Positions 1 to 11,822 of a stretch of 64,000 nt of DNA are shown one piece after another (the first letter of the stretch is position 1; each line of letters starts with the position of its first letter). The DNA comes from Branchiostoma lanceolatum. Taxonomy: Eukaryota; Chordata; Leptocardii; Amphioxiformes; Branchiostomatidae. Below the pieces are notes generated by a model that did no database searches, was not told the DNA's origin, and worked only from the letters and a program-made list of their open reading frames with translations. A program made the translations under genes and the position numbers. The stretch covers positions 5,744,001 to 5,808,000 of the forward strand of contig NC_089739.1 in NCBI RefSeq assembly GCF_035083965.1, in the 5' to 3' direction.

Positions 1-1630
1 ACGATTTAGTGCACTAAGAATAATAGTATCCCTACCTCCAATTGTTGTCTTGTGGGTGCTTCATGCAGTGCTTCAGGTTTACTCTTAAATATCCCCATTG
101 TCTCAGCTGACCCCTCGGGCGGTACAGGTCGTCTTCTCGGTGCCCCTCTCGGTCCTACCACTCAATAGTCTGCAGATTCCTTGTCGCACCTACATGTACC
201 AAGATCGAGATCTTAACTTCTCCTTTTCCCAAACGGTAGAGTCACACGGCTGATCGACGTCAGTGGATTTACAACCTTGTCATAAAATCCCCCTGGGTGG
301 GGATTCCCCCTAACTGTATAACACTTTTGTAACACTTACGAGACTTTTCCTATTTTGGGGGCGTCTTGTAAAATAAAGAACATTATTGCCTTATTACCAG
401 ATATAGGCTTTCTATAACACTGGTTTGAGATCAAGATCTTTTTATTTTACCAAATGGTAGAGTCACGCGACTAAGCTCAGTGGAAACAAAGTCCTGCTAG
501 GCCAAAGGTAACGGTACATACACACACCTTTCAAAGTTAGTTTCAAAGTTAGCCTTCTAAAGTCAACGTTGCGCTGAGTACTGTTAACTGAGTCAATGAT
601 AGCGGACTTTTTAACGTGAAACAGACAGCGTTCTCATTCAGATCACAGGTGAAAAGTAACATGACCCACTCACGGCTGATACCACGAATGCTGAACTCCT
701 GGGTGACGTCACCTGGCGTTTGTCGATGTCGTAGTCATGGTACCATGGTGTCGTCTCCGAAGAGTTTATTATTAATCAAGCACATGAGCTAGGGCATTGA
801 CCGCCAGATAGAAATAAGGCTTTAAACCATTGAAAATCAATTCTTGGTGGTATTTTGTTGCCGCGAAAATCTGGGAAGTATAGGGGTGGCTATGGTAAAA
901 TAAAAGAATCTATACTTGCTGAGTTAGTTCGAAAAATTACCATTTTACATCTTTTTTTTTTGTATACTGACCACTCATTGGATAGTGGGCTGATCGTCCG
1001 CCTGCTATTTGGAGCCTAGAGGACACATCCAAGTGCTCTGATTAGGGGGTGGTCATTTGCAGAATAACCTTATGGAATTTTCTAGGAAATGCGTTTGATG
1101 ACAGCTGACAGAACACTTGATTACACTTGATTTCTTAATTACACTTAATTTCTTAAGCAATAAACACACAACTGCGTGAAACGATGTTAAGTACTTCTTG
1201 ATATAAAAGAATGTGAAGATGTATTTGTTATGATGACAATGTTTTTACAGAATAGATAAAACCGTTAGATTCTGAAAAAGTTTTCTAGGATTTTTACTTT
1301 GCCTCTGAGTCAAGGTTTATTACTTATACTAATAGCATCTGTCTAATGCTATCAAAAAAAGCTGGCAATGCAAAATTCTGAAATATTACAATCATTACGA
1401 GAGTGGGCTACAGCAGAATTCATAAAAAAATATTATTGTTGCCTTTTGGTGTCATCTTTGTCTTCTCTCAGCGACTATCCAATGCCCACGTCGGTTTTCT
1501 CTGATGGTGTTGCCTAGCGGAATACTAGTACTAGTAGAGATGTACTGTAAAAATGTAGCAGTCCAATGAAACTTTCATGTAGGTTCTGTTTCTATCCAAA
1601 GAGCGACTTTTGATACGTTATAACATAGCG
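1..1630. other. No recognisable gene
   Basis: AT-rich sequence with no open frame resembling a known family and no convincing exon with splice borders on either strand. It may be intron or intergenic DNA of a gene outside the window. Confidence 0.5.
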
Positions 1631-1803
1631 TTGGTTTGGCTCTGGCTTGTTTTTGACGTCTTTTTAGACGATTTTTGTGGGCTTTTGATTTTGTCCCGTT
1701 TGCTTGGCTATAAAAAGAAAAGGCACAAAATATAGAAAGCCCGACAAAAACGCCGAACATGACGTCAAAAACAAGCCAGAGCCGAACCTCTGGTTGGAGA
1801 GTA
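1631..1803. mobile_element. Fold-back element (TACTCTCC family, left end eroded)
   Basis: The two halves are imperfect inverted repeats sharing GGCTCTGGCTTGTTTTTGAC around a roughly 50-bp centre. The right end finishes in GGAGAGTA, the same terminus as the intact element at 44974-45134. The left end lacks the matching TACTCTCC, so this copy is truncated or diverged there. No coding capacity; a non-autonomous element is inferred. Confidence 0.6.
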
Positions 1804-2559
1804 GCGGAGATGTAGATGAACAAAGCCTGATGAACGTGCTTAAAAGTAACAATTGACGCACTGAACGCTCTAGTTACTATGGTATTGCTCTTCAGTGATC
1901 TTTGTTGACAGTCTTCATTATACGTCTACAGTGCCAAATATTTTCGTTGGGTGGCGCTGACAGACGGTCTCAAATTGTGTTGCGGAACTTTTGGCTGACC
2001 TTCTTTCACAGACTGTTTACGCCTGGCCCTCGGACATTACAGTATTATCACGTGTAATGACGCTTTTGATATTTGACGTCAAACGTGTTTGCAAATAAGC
2101 AGTACCAAAATTTAAGCACAGAAAACGGGGAACAACAATTTCTGCTGTAACGTTACTTTTTTTTTAATGATTAAGACGATAAACGTATCAGGTACCACAT
2201 ACAGTATATCATAATTGCTCTCATTAGAGTAATCACTGTAAATAGATTAGATACGATACGCTTTGATTAGAAATACACATCAGATACCAATAGTAATTCT
2301 ACCACTAGCCTGAAATTGTAATACAAAGTTAACGAATTTACCCATGATTGTTACTGTTACTAAAGAGTTACCTACTACTAAAAACAAACATAGCTTACTT
2401 CTAATTTACTTACATCAATAAAGGATTGAAATGAAGAGGTATAGAAAAATACAATGTAACCAGAAAATAGATTTGTCAGTAAGACAGCCTGCCAGCAGGC
2501 ATGTCTAATGACATTGCTTGTAACAAATATATTCTTCATGTTATTTTGTTTTTCTCTAG

Positions 2560-2739
2560 TTCTTTGGGACAAGGTATGAAGTGCTTTATGCCGGTTCTAT
2601 CTGGTTTGGACTAGTTTTAAAAGCCCTGAACCCTAGTAACCTCTCCGTCAGTGAACCCCGTGATGCTGCACTTGGTCCGCTGGAAAAACCGCTCAATGGA
2701 GGTGCCGGTACGCTATTGGTCAAACAGAAAAATAAATAA
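2560..2739 (+). CDS. Possible orphan terminal exon, unknown product
   Basis: A pyrimidine-rich tract ending in TTTTTCTCTAG is followed by a 59-codon open frame ending in TAA. The frame encodes a hydrophobic stretch (AGSIWFGLVLKAL, about residues 12-24) and then a polar tail. It looks like the last exon of a plus-strand gene whose earlier exons would lie upstream, but no convincing upstream exon was found inside the window. No family is recognised. Chance cannot be excluded. Confidence 0.25.
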   Translation, partial: FFGTRYEVLYAGSIWFGLVLKALNPSNLSVSEPRDAALGPLEKPLNGGAGTLLVKQKNK

Positions 2740-2999
2740 GAAATTACCCAATGGCAACAATTTAAAATAGACATGAGTTCATACCTACACTGTAAGTATA
2801 AGTATAATCTTCCCACAGTTTTACGTATTGCGACAGAAAATTTTGGATATATATCGTAGATGGAAGCAATAAGTAATCGTAGTCAAACATGCAGACACGA
2901 ACGTATTGTGACAGGCAAACGTAGATTAATAGGTAATAAGTACATACTGTTACTATATAGATAGATACAAATATGAACATGTAGGTAGAGACTATAAAC

Positions 3000-5900
3000 T
3001 TAAAGATGCAAATATAAAAAGAGTATAAAGCGTAATACCAGATACTCCTTTTTAGCCTTTCTCAACAGATTGTTGGCCTTCCGTTTCTAAAAGAACAAAA
3101 AGATTAAGCCGTATAAGATATATATACTGTGTGTACTACGTGCTTTGCACTTAGATTGTATATAGATATAAAACCTCCTTGGTATATCTAAGCAGCAGAA
3201 CCCATGAAACACGTCTGATTTTTATACGATGAAATTGTTAAATTGGTTAACCTGGAGAAGTCAGCTGCAGACTTAAATTTGCATGTGCATATTCAAGGAC
3301 CTCGTGCTCGGGATCGTCATATGGAGGAAGGTGAGGCGAAGAAACAGACTATTTATACATAAATAAATAAAGTCCAAATTTACCTAGCAACGTGGAAGTT
3401 TAACCATCCAATATGGCGAACAACACGTTACGTCATAGTCACGTGAGTGCAAACACTCTACAGCGTACATGACGTCACAAGTATGACTAGCCGCCGCCAT
3501 GTTAATGGACAAAATTACGTAATACCCACGTGACCAAAATTACGTCATACCCACGTGACCAAAATACTCTGTTTCTTCGCCTCACCTTCCTCCATATGAC
3601 GATCCCGAGCACGAGGTGCGCGAAGATGACCAACCCTCCCAGCACGGCCATGGAGACCCGGTCAAACACCACGGGGTTAGCCACTGCAGACACCAGGGCG
3701 TTCTGTACCGCCACCAGGCATTGGAAGATCATGCACAACAACACGTACTTGTCCTACACAAAAGATAACAATGAGAATAAATGACTATGACCAATTATGA
3801 GCGCCATTTTGAAATGTGCTCCCGCGAGAGCGTGACGAGAACGCGCGAGAGCTTGCACTAAAACGAGGACCGAGCTGGTTTGCGGTTGCTTCTGACAGTC
3901 TCACCATCGCGATCTGTAGGAATGAAATTAATCGATAACATTCCCAAGGCCGGCAAAAAAACATTATCTACTTTGCACTTATATGAAAGAGTATGCATAT
4001 GACAGCTGAACACACATCACTTCCAGCGAACTAGCCGCCTTCTGTAGTGTAACTTAGTGACCCAAAGGATAATAGGAACGGACATGGGCACACCCATACA
4101 CGTACGCATAGAAAGGTGTTGGAACTGCAACAACTGTATTTGAACCATTTGTGTAAATGAGCCACCACTGTTAGATTACATGGCACTTACCAGTAGTGTA
4201 AGGTAGGAGATGGTCGGCAGATTCTGTGAGATCATGAACTTGAAAGCCACCGACGTGAGCAGGAGGGTGAGGCTGACGCTGAGGCGGGATTCCGGCTTGT
4301 CGGGGGACACCGAGAACGCCGTGAACGACAGCGACATGATCAGGAACTGCAGGCACAGACAATAAAAATATCTCAAAAATAGCTGAGTTGATATCTGATG
4401 TTCCAAAGCTCATCTTCCACTTGTCGTGACAGACACAGTGTGCAGTAACTTAATCTATATAGAAAAAAAAAATAACCGCTATTGTAAATCTAGACGTAAC
4501 TGTTAAGGCCCTGCCTTAGCATGGATAAGGTGTTGTGACGGAAGTAAAGATACTACTATCATCTAATAGTGTGAATTACCTTACAGAATAGATGAGATTC
4601 AAATGAGACGGTATGTACGGTACGTACTTGGGCTTTACTTACAAACATGGTGCCAGTCTGTCAAACCCATCGTTCGAGTCACTTATCAAAGCGATTGGCT
4701 CAGTCTTCATGAAGAAGTACTAGGTACTAGTAACGTTAGTAGGTACGGCCAAACTTTATTTCTTTAAAGGGCGAAATGACAGCTCACGATCTTTGGGCAG
4801 GCGATAACTTCAAACCGCCGTCAGATACATGAACTATGATGGACCAGCGATGGAAAAATGTTTTTAGGGTATATTTTGTCAATCAAACAAAACGTGCTGG
4901 AAACCTCTGGTGTTCCCCTTTGATTTATGCTTTAACATTTTGTTGAATCGAAAGTATTTCATACATGATTCCTAAATTTACATAATAATCTTTTGTGCTC
5001 TAAGTCTCTGTTGATTTTAAATACATATTGATAAGAAAATGATTGATTGATTGATTGATTGATCGATTGATCGATCGATTGATTGATTGCACCATGATTA
5101 CCATGAGTAAAGCAACGTTCCAGACGTAGAATCCTGACTTCCTCTTGACGTGCATGGTGATGTGGTACAGCGGAAACTGTTTGTCTGACGTGGACAGGTC
5201 CTTTTTCGTGACGTCATGATCACAGAGAAGATGCCCGTACAGCTTCCACTCCTGGGAAGCTGGGAGAAAGAGTTTGTTCGTTTGCTTGTTTGTTTTGTCG
5301 CACAGAAAAAGGGAATGAAATATATATGACATCTTAAGAGAAAACAAAATGCAGGAGAAACTATGCCTAACTTAGGATCATGCGGAGCCGCCCTGCTTCA
5401 AACTTAACGATACAAGTGAATTATTCATCAGATGATTTGGATTAAATAGATAACTTTATAAGAATATGGTTACAGAAATATGTAGCCTGTGTTTACACGA
5501 GCACTTTGGCGGAGGTTAATGACCAGTTACAGTCGGCCGCTAGGAGCGCGATTTAGTCAGGCTACAGAAATGTGTAATTAGTCAATAACACGTTTCATAA
5601 AACTATCTTTTAGTGAGTGTAAGAAACTATTTGGTAAAGTTGATCTTAGAAACCGTTTGGTATTATAACATGCTTTATAACACGCTTCTATGAAATAGTG
5701 AATAAGCGTAACGACTATATCCCAAGAATTCATTCAAATTTGCGATCGTACAATCATCGATCGTACGAACCCTTATTAATTACCTGTAAAAGAATCCGTC
5801 CGGATGGTGTCCTTGGCTCCCATGTTTTTCATCAGCTCTACCTGGTCGATCGGCCATCTGGACCTCAACTTGATGGTCAGCTTCTAGAGAGTCAATTTAA

Positions 5901-7999
5901 AATAAAAGTTGTTATGATCATTTCCCCAAGACTATATATATTGATTGCAGGTTTCTTTCAGAAAAATGTGATCTGTCGAGAAAGCAAATAAGTGAGAAAT
6001 ACTGGCTTTTGTAGATAGGAATTGAATATCATTAATGCTTAGATATGATCTTAAACAACTATACAACTAGAAATAATCTTCAACGGAATGATCGGCCTTC
6101 CTCGTGTTGTACTAGCCCACTCACTTGAGTCACGTGACCTGACGTGAGCAACGGGTCTATTTTAAACGTTAAATCTACCAACACAGGGCCCAAAGTTTCT
6201 CCGCCTAAACTCTAACAAGGACGGTCTTCCAGCCTTCTCTCTGCTAGCTGGCCTTCAATGGATACAAATTTGGTGCCAAACGGTTACCTTAGCAAGCTAG
6301 ATGTTAAGATAAGATAAAGCATACCTGGTAGTCAAAGGGGAAGTTTGCTAGCTTCATCGGCTCCTTGAAGGTTGCCTGGACTCTTCTCGTGATCTGTACG
6401 ATCGGTATGTCGTCCATGTCGGTCAGGATCAGGTTGTGTTTTATCTCCTCTTTATCAACCGTCACGGCGTTGAACAGGACGATCCGTGGATCCCATTGGT
6501 CAGCCCAGTCTACCTCCTGATCGGTGATTGGAAAATGGGTGTTTTCATAGGTCATGTGACTATGACGTCATTTGGCATCCGCCATGTTGGCGGTTAAAGA
6601 CGCATGTAAGTCATTATGCTAGACAAGTCGTTTTTCTTATAGTTGTTTACTAGTATATAACTTTTATCTTTATCTATTTTTCTATGTCTACTTTAACATG
6701 CACGCATTTCGCTTTCGTATATCTAGAGAAGATCACCGTGCTATATTTGCCCGGCGATAAAGACTTCCTCAATTCAAGGTCTTCAAGATCTTACCTCTCT
6801 GTCTTTCTTCCCCTTGAGCAGCGGTTCCTTAAAGCAGGCGGAGAGCCAGACTTCGGCCGAGAACGATTGCTTCACGGTGTCGATCTCCGTCAGAGAGATG
6901 ATAGAAGCCTTGATGAGAACACGAACCTGAAAGGACAAGAAGAAAAAAATCGTCGCCTTGTGTGTGTCTTTTTAGTGTTCATCTAAAAGAACAAGACTAT
7001 TGGTGTTTTTTTCATTAACATGTGGATCAGTTACATGTGGACATTGATCACATCCTGTTACTCTACGTTGAACGTGACTAGCATATAGAAAATATACATG
7101 AAATTATTGCAAAACACAGACAGACCAAACACAGCACCTCCCCATGAAACAGTTGCCTCTTCCATCGACCCCGTGACATGGGATGTCTGCGAAGTCTGAT
7201 AAACGACAAGTTCTACCACTTATGAACTCTACTTCCTGTCACTCCCACAGTTTTTTTTCGGTGAAATCATCTTTCCACTCTCTTCCTGTCACTCTATTGA
7301 CAGTGTGTTCAATAAGAAAAGAACATAAACACCCACAACTACCGTAAAGCAAAACCTTCATACACGGAGGCAACAAGATGGATCCGTGGATAGTTTTATC
7401 ATCACTGGCTAAATAGTTTTTTTTGTACACAACCAAGGGGTTACTACATAGTCGACGTTTCAGTGACCGTCTGTCATCTTTGGGAAATACTGACTAGTTC
7501 TACTCCGCACTGCAGCTAGGTGTCGCTGTAGTGAGAAGGATGCGGTCCCAAACGTGACTGAGTTTGTGTACCCTATTATCACTGTTCAATTTTTAAAGAA
7601 GGTTACCTTCTTTCCGTCTTCTCTCTTCTTGTGCCAGACCTCGCTACTGCTGATCCGCTGGTTGTTCTCAATTTGTTTGAGCACAGCCAGGACCCCTCTC
7701 CCCGACGGAGTGGTTACTGAAAGTGGTAAGTGAAAACGTCAAAATTAGTCAGCCTGATACAAAAACGTTTGATTTTGGTTTACGAAACGTTCTAATTTTT
7801 CAAATATTTTCCAAGTGACGCCGGCTTTACAAAACGTACTGCTTAACCTTCTCCCTGCTGCCTAACCCAATAACCAATACACATTTGATGCCAAACAGCT
7901 ACCTTAGCATGGTGAAGGTTAAATACCTTTTGGCTTAAACGCATCGTGATTGGCTACAGAATGATCGTCCAGGTGGAAGGTGACGTGACGCGAGTCCAT
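3000..7999 (-). CDS. Pentameric ligand-gated ion channel subunit without Cys-loop cysteines
   Basis: Nine minus-strand exons join in frame: 7927-7999, 7607-7716, 6795-6926, 6325-6516, 5784-5880, 5102-5259, 4191-4346, 3586-3753 and probably 3000-3086, for about 390 residues. The extracellular domain has the family's IDTVKQSF strand, WADQWDPR and FPFDYQ. TM1 spans about 243-267, TM2 about 275-295 (ESRLSVSLTLLLTSVAFKF), TM3 about 300-325 and TM4 about 338-360. Both positions that hold the disulphide cysteines in classic Cys-loop receptors are changed (Glu and Thr), as in the bacterial channels ELIC and GLIC, and the TM2-TM3 region reads most like ELIC. Glu at the start of TM2 suggests cation selectivity (inference). 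No signal peptide is seen. The Met directly follows a splice acceptor, so a 5-prime exon may be missing. The last exon is uncertain: reading through the 3586 donor gives a stop at 3502 instead. Confidence 0.85.
3299..3617. repeat. 50-bp inverted copy of the channel TM4 exon end
   Basis: Bases 3299-3348 are the exact reverse complement of 3568-3617. The latter contains the last coding bases of channel exon 8 and its splice donor. The 219-bp spacer holds a MITE-like segment and a tandem repeat of the motif TACCCACGTGACCAAAATTA. Confidence 0.85.
3405..3475 (-). repeat. E-box/CRE/YY1-like dispersed repeat, copy 1
   Basis: Read on the minus strand it runs TAGAGTGTTTGCACTCACG, then TGACTATGACGTAAC, then CGCCATATTGG. 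The same order of motifs occurs at 6548-6596, at 61920-61999 and at the ends of the element at 40618-41490. It lies in the last intron or 3-prime region of the channel gene. Confidence 0.55.
5038..5091 (+). repeat. ATTG/ATCG tetranucleotide microsatellite
   Basis: An uninterrupted run of GATT units with a few GATC units, located about 10 bases beyond the donor of channel exon 6 on the intron side. Confidence 0.9.
6548..6596 (+). repeat. E-box/CRE/YY1-like dispersed repeat, copy 2
   Basis: TAGGTCATGTGACTATGACG followed by CCGCCATGTTGGCGG. It matches one end of the family element at 40618-41490 and sits just upstream (minus sense) of channel exon 4. The E-box core is degraded here (CATGTG). 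Confidence 0.5.
7105..7340 (+). repeat. Dispersed repeat (family of 11225 and 31866)
   Basis: Shares ACACAGACAGACCAAA, GATAAACGACAAGTT and repeated TTCCTGTCACTC blocks with 31866-32090. Part of it matches the reverse complement of 11225-11345. No coding capacity. It is probably a non-autonomous retroelement tail (inference). Confidence 0.5.
7445..7580 (+). repeat. Dispersed repeat of the hammerhead-like family, decayed core
   Basis: Contains CTCCGCACTGCAGCTAGGTG and ACTGAC blocks shared with 39740-39880. Its minus strand retains AAGATGACAGAC and GAAACGTC, which align with the copy at 45690-45730, but the CTGATGA core is lost. Confidence 0.5.
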
Positions 8000-8131
8000 C
8001 TAAAATCAAAACTGAGATGATAAGTAACAATAAAAAATAAACAACATAAACATCTGTTTTGATAATAAACAGAGTCGACAGACTGGATCAACTGATCACA
8101 ATCTCTTCCGTCAGAAACTCCGATTCTGCCA

Positions 8132-8320
8132 GATCGCAAACTCTCCCCTATAACATGTATCTTACAAAGAATTTCGTGATCGCTTACTTACTTCGTGATC
8201 GCAATGTTGTTTAACCCGCGGAGAGAGACTCAGATCACGATCTCCACCTGTAGAATCTCTAGATCGCAACCTCTCCCCTAGCCCTAGCACCGAGTATATT
8301 ACAAAGAATTTCGTGATCGC
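8132..8320 (+). repeat. Imperfect tandem duplication, about 130-bp unit
   Basis: Two blocks begin AGATCGCAA(A/C)CTCTCCCCT and end TTACAAAGAATTTCGTGATC. The second block carries a short insertion. Confidence 0.65.
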
Positions 8321-9371
8321 TATGTTGATCAACCCACAGTTAGAATCTAACTATTGAGGTCAATGACGTCAACGTTACCAGTTGGTTACCAATCAGAATC
8401 CAAATTTAGTCCGATGACGTCAGCGCTTGGTTAAGTTTAGAACGGTGACGCATCCTATACCACTATGACTCACTCATAACGTCAACACTTTGTAAGCTGT
8501 TTTTGTGAATTCTCCAGACATCCATCTGGCAAATTGAACTTTCTCTGATAATTGTTACCGTAATCAGGCACATTTCGGTGATTATTTCGTGCCTTAATGC
8601 CCTACAACCTAAAATACTGGCGCTTGTAGTGCAGAATATTGTTTACATGTGGCACTTCCGCATTGCTTGTAGTGTCAAAGGTCACATGTCAGAAAACAAC
8701 AGACGTAAGCCAACATCTTATGATTTCCAAGCCCATCTTTTGCGTAAAATAAACGCTACTTAATAAACTCCATACTTAAATATTGTGCTAACAATCTAAG
8801 GAAATGGTACAATACCTTTTCGCACTGTCGAAGTGATCTAACACGTTTCAATAGTGGTTTGTGTAGAGCGACCGAGATCCCCGTAGATATACTTGAAAGG
8901 CCTCGTACTTCCAGCCCCGCCCTCCCTTAAGACCCTCTTAAAATGCCTTCCCTACTAAAGATGTCATCATTACGACTACGAGACGTCCCGACTACGAAAC
9001 GTTCTTCTTCCAATGTTTTAAGAAATGAAATTAATATGCACAAATTTAAGAAACGTGACTTACATTATACCGTGTGTAGCTTTCCCTGGGACACCCTTAC
9101 ACCTGTTTCAAGTCAGGTCGCCCTTTTCCAAATATGGACTGTTGCTATGGTGATACGCCATCTTGGGTGCTACCACTTCATTGTGGGGGGACAGTCAACA
9201 TAATCATGATTTAGCTGAATGATTTCTTGGATGAAACCTGTCTATGAATTGGGACGGACGTCAATAGCTGCACAACAGACAAAACGTAATAAGATTGATA
9301 AAGAATTGGGTTTTAATCGTTACTTACTTATCAAGCCACCTTGCGACTACATATATGCACTGCAGTGTCAA

Positions 9372-9512
9372 ACTAATCCCCAAGCAGATGTTGGGTGAAA
9401 GAATGTAATATCTATTAACTGTAGGACTTCTCTTCCTATGGGGAAGTGTAGGTAAGAGAAGCCCGACCGCTAGTAAACGTTACGGTCTTCCACCATCTGC
9501 TTGGAGGTAGCT
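9372..9512. mobile_element. Fold-back element, CCAAGCAGAT terminal repeats
   Basis: Left end CTAATCCCCAAGCAGATGTT and right end (inverted) CTACCTCCAAGCAGATGGTG form terminal inverted repeats around about 100 bases without coding potential. The inner sequence has diverged between arms. Confidence 0.5.
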
Positions 9513-10184
9513 TCGACTGTCAATCACTCTTAGTGCCGAGGTCACGTGACGGCCGTAGGGAGGCGTCGATTGGTTGCTATTGGTAATATGATCTCTTCTT
9601 AATCTACCACGAAGAACATGTGTATAAAATTTCAACCGTGCTTTGTCTACACAATACTTTTCAATGTTTATATTGTTTTTTTCCACTTCTCAATAATTAA
9701 TCAGCTTTTCCTTACAGATAAAAATAAGAAAGACATCTTCAGACAATGATCTAATCCATCGCTTTTAATGCGGTTGGTTCTTTCGCGGTCTCACATACAA
9801 TCACTATGGATACAGTGACGCAAAAAGCTGTTGTTTACTTCATTTTTTTATTTGGATGTGCTGGGAAGATTAAAAGGGAAAATTTGCATTGTGCTTCCTT
9901 TGAATTTGATGTAAAGTGGATATACTTACTACAATACTTACTACATGTATTGGCGAAAGAGGGCTGGCATCGACGGGCAAAGCAACCGCAACGCGAAGAA
10001 GGCAAGGACTATACTTTAACGTCATGTACGAGTGAGCGGTAACTACTAGAACTCGGTAAAATTCTAAGAAAAGTCGTCAACGCAACTCGAGATCAAGAAG
10101 GCATTCAAAACTTGGACGTAGCAAAACGCAACAACAGAAAGAAACGTTAAGAAAACTCGCAAAACAACAGCCGACAACACTGCA

Positions 10185-11159
10185 ATGGCTCCAATATCAC
10201 AAGTCATGCTGCAGAAGTTGAAAAACTTCGGCACCGCTAGCATGCTGCTAGCCTTCCTCGCGTATCTTGTCTTCGGAGCCGCTGTCTTCCACACACTGGA
10301 GTCGCCGGCCGAAGATAAGATGCGTAGCGAGTTCTGGGAATTCAAGCGCAACCTGTCCAGAAGATGGGTCAATCATACTCATTGCTTCACCTCTGACGAA
10401 TCTTCACCAGTTATCGTGCTCACACAGAAAGAGTTGCAGGACATGCTTGATTTGGTTTTCAAAGTGCAAGCGTGGGGGCTTCACCCCGATAGTACCGAGA
10501 AGAAGAGTTCTCGCCAGCGGTGGGGGATGGACGGGGCCGTAGGGTTTTGCGGTGCGGTGTTGACTACGATTGGGTACGGACACTTCGCACCGTCTACGTC
10601 CGCTGGGAAGGCATTCTGTGTGGCCTACGCAACGCTTGGCATCCCCCTCACCGCGTTAACCATCTCAGCCATCGCGGAAAAGATGAGACAATTCTCCCGT
10701 TTGCTGGCTCGGAAGATATCGCATATGCGGCCGAAATGGGATAGGCAATCGGTCGAGTGGAGTTGTAACGCCGGTCGCGTTGTTGTCGGGTTGGTCGTCT
10801 TTTTCTTCATCCCGGCTTGGATCGTGCATTTTGCCGAAGACTGGACTTACGGAGAAGCGTTCTACTATGTCTTTATTTCTCTCAGTACGGTTGGTTTCGG
10901 AGACTATGTAACAGGAGAACGTATAGACAGGGAATATTCAGTTAATCTGTTGGCCTATAGGGTCTTCATTCTGCTTTGGACCGGGTTTGGGATGGCGTTT
11001 CTGGGCATGGTGTTCACAATGATGTCCAAGGCTTTGAGGAAAGTGAGCACCAAAGTTAGTCCCATGGCGACAGCGTCCGAACAGCGTAAAAAGGTGACAA
11101 GGGAAAGAATAGCAAGTACTAGTACCACCAACTCAAGTGTGAGCACTATTACAGCTTAG
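10185..11159 (+). CDS. Two-pore-domain (K2P) potassium channel, single exon
   Basis: 324 residues in one uninterrupted frame, starting at an ATG in a good context (GCAATGG). The product should be a dimeric background K+ channel of the plasma membrane. M1 lies at about 18-38. The extracellular cap contains NLS and NHT glycosylation sequons and Cys67, a candidate cap cysteine. Pore loop 1 has TTIGYG at 127-132, M2 follows at about 143-165, M3 at about 197-216, pore loop 2 has TVGFGD at 235-240, and M4 lies at about 254-282. A basic, Ser/Thr-rich cytoplasmic tail ends the protein. Both selectivity filters are intact. The GFGDY second filter suggests the TREK/TALK/TASK side of the family, but the exact subfamily is not clear. 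Most animal K2P genes have introns; this one has none in its coding region. Confidence 0.92.
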   Translation: MAPISQVMLQKLKNFGTASMLLAFLAYLVFGAAVFHTLESPAEDKMRSEFWEFKRNLSRRWVNHTHCFTSDESSPVIVLTQKELQDMLDLVFKVQAWGLHPDSTEKKSSRQRWGMDGAVGFCGAVLTTIGYGHFAPSTSAGKAFCVAYATLGIPLTALTISAIAEKMRQFSRLLARKISHMRPKWDRQSVEWSCNAGRVVVGLVVFFFIPAWIVHFAEDWTYGEAFYYVFISLSTVGFGDYVTGERIDREYSVNLLAYRVFILLWTGFGMAFLGMVFTMMSKALRKVSTKVSPMATASEQRKKVTRERIASTSTTNSSVSTITA

Positions 11160-11224
11160 TTCTTATGCATTACATGTACATTATTGCTTTCTGTGTGTTT
11201 AGATATTTGTGCTCTTGTGTATTC

Positions 11225-11345
11225 GTAGTTATTTGAATACACTGTAAGTAAAGTGACAGGAAGCGAGTGGGAAGATGGTGTTACCGGTCAGGCCGGTGGG
11301 AGTGACTGGAAGTAGAGTTCAGAGGTGGTAGAAGTAAAGAATAAC
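11225..11345 (-). repeat. Dispersed repeat (family of 7105)
   Basis: Its reverse complement matches the block ACTCTACTTCCTGTCACTCC and flanks at 7210-7300. It lies in the probable 3-prime UTR of the K2P gene. Confidence 0.45.
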
Positions 11346-11822
11346 CAATGGCGTACCAACAAGTTAATCTGAGCACTATAGTTTCAGCTTAGCTCTTGGT
11401 AGTACATTTTGGCAATATTTACAATATTACTAGTTTTGCTTTTGTCCGTTATATCTTAAATAGTTGACACCAAATTCGAGGAAGCTGTAGTAATTGAAAT
11501 TCAATTTGAATGTGTTTTATTTCATAACGGTAAAAATGCATGCCTAGATGTTTTGTTGTAGTCCATTGTTTATATATGTACAACTCACATTGTAGTTTTA
11601 CAAAATCCCCCTACTAACTAGCATCCGGTAGTCCTACTTGAAAAAGAAGAAAAACTATACAACTCTTCTGTGATGTCATGTGTATGTTGCCTATAGAATA
11701 TTTTTTTGTCTGTTTGTATTGTAAACAAGTCTTCTTGATGTTAAGACAATTGGCCTTTTGATATGGTCGAATCATACCTTTTATTCTAAATGTACATACG
11801 CTTGATTGGTTCATCGTATGTG

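Larger units (their letters stand above)
8000..10184. other. Intergenic or upstream region between the channel and K2P genes
   Basis: No conserved coding sequence seen. It holds a tandem duplication at 8132-8320 and a fold-back at 9372-9512. Promoters of the two divergent genes (channel minus, K2P plus) should lie here, but no TATA box or other core motif could be assigned with confidence. Confidence 0.45.

Noticed and set aside
6509-6516. An alternative acceptor for channel exon 4 (GGTAG then ACTGG)
   Set aside because: It does not fit the phase 0 donor of exon 3 once the exon is fully counted. The upstream CAG then GAG acceptor keeps the frame.
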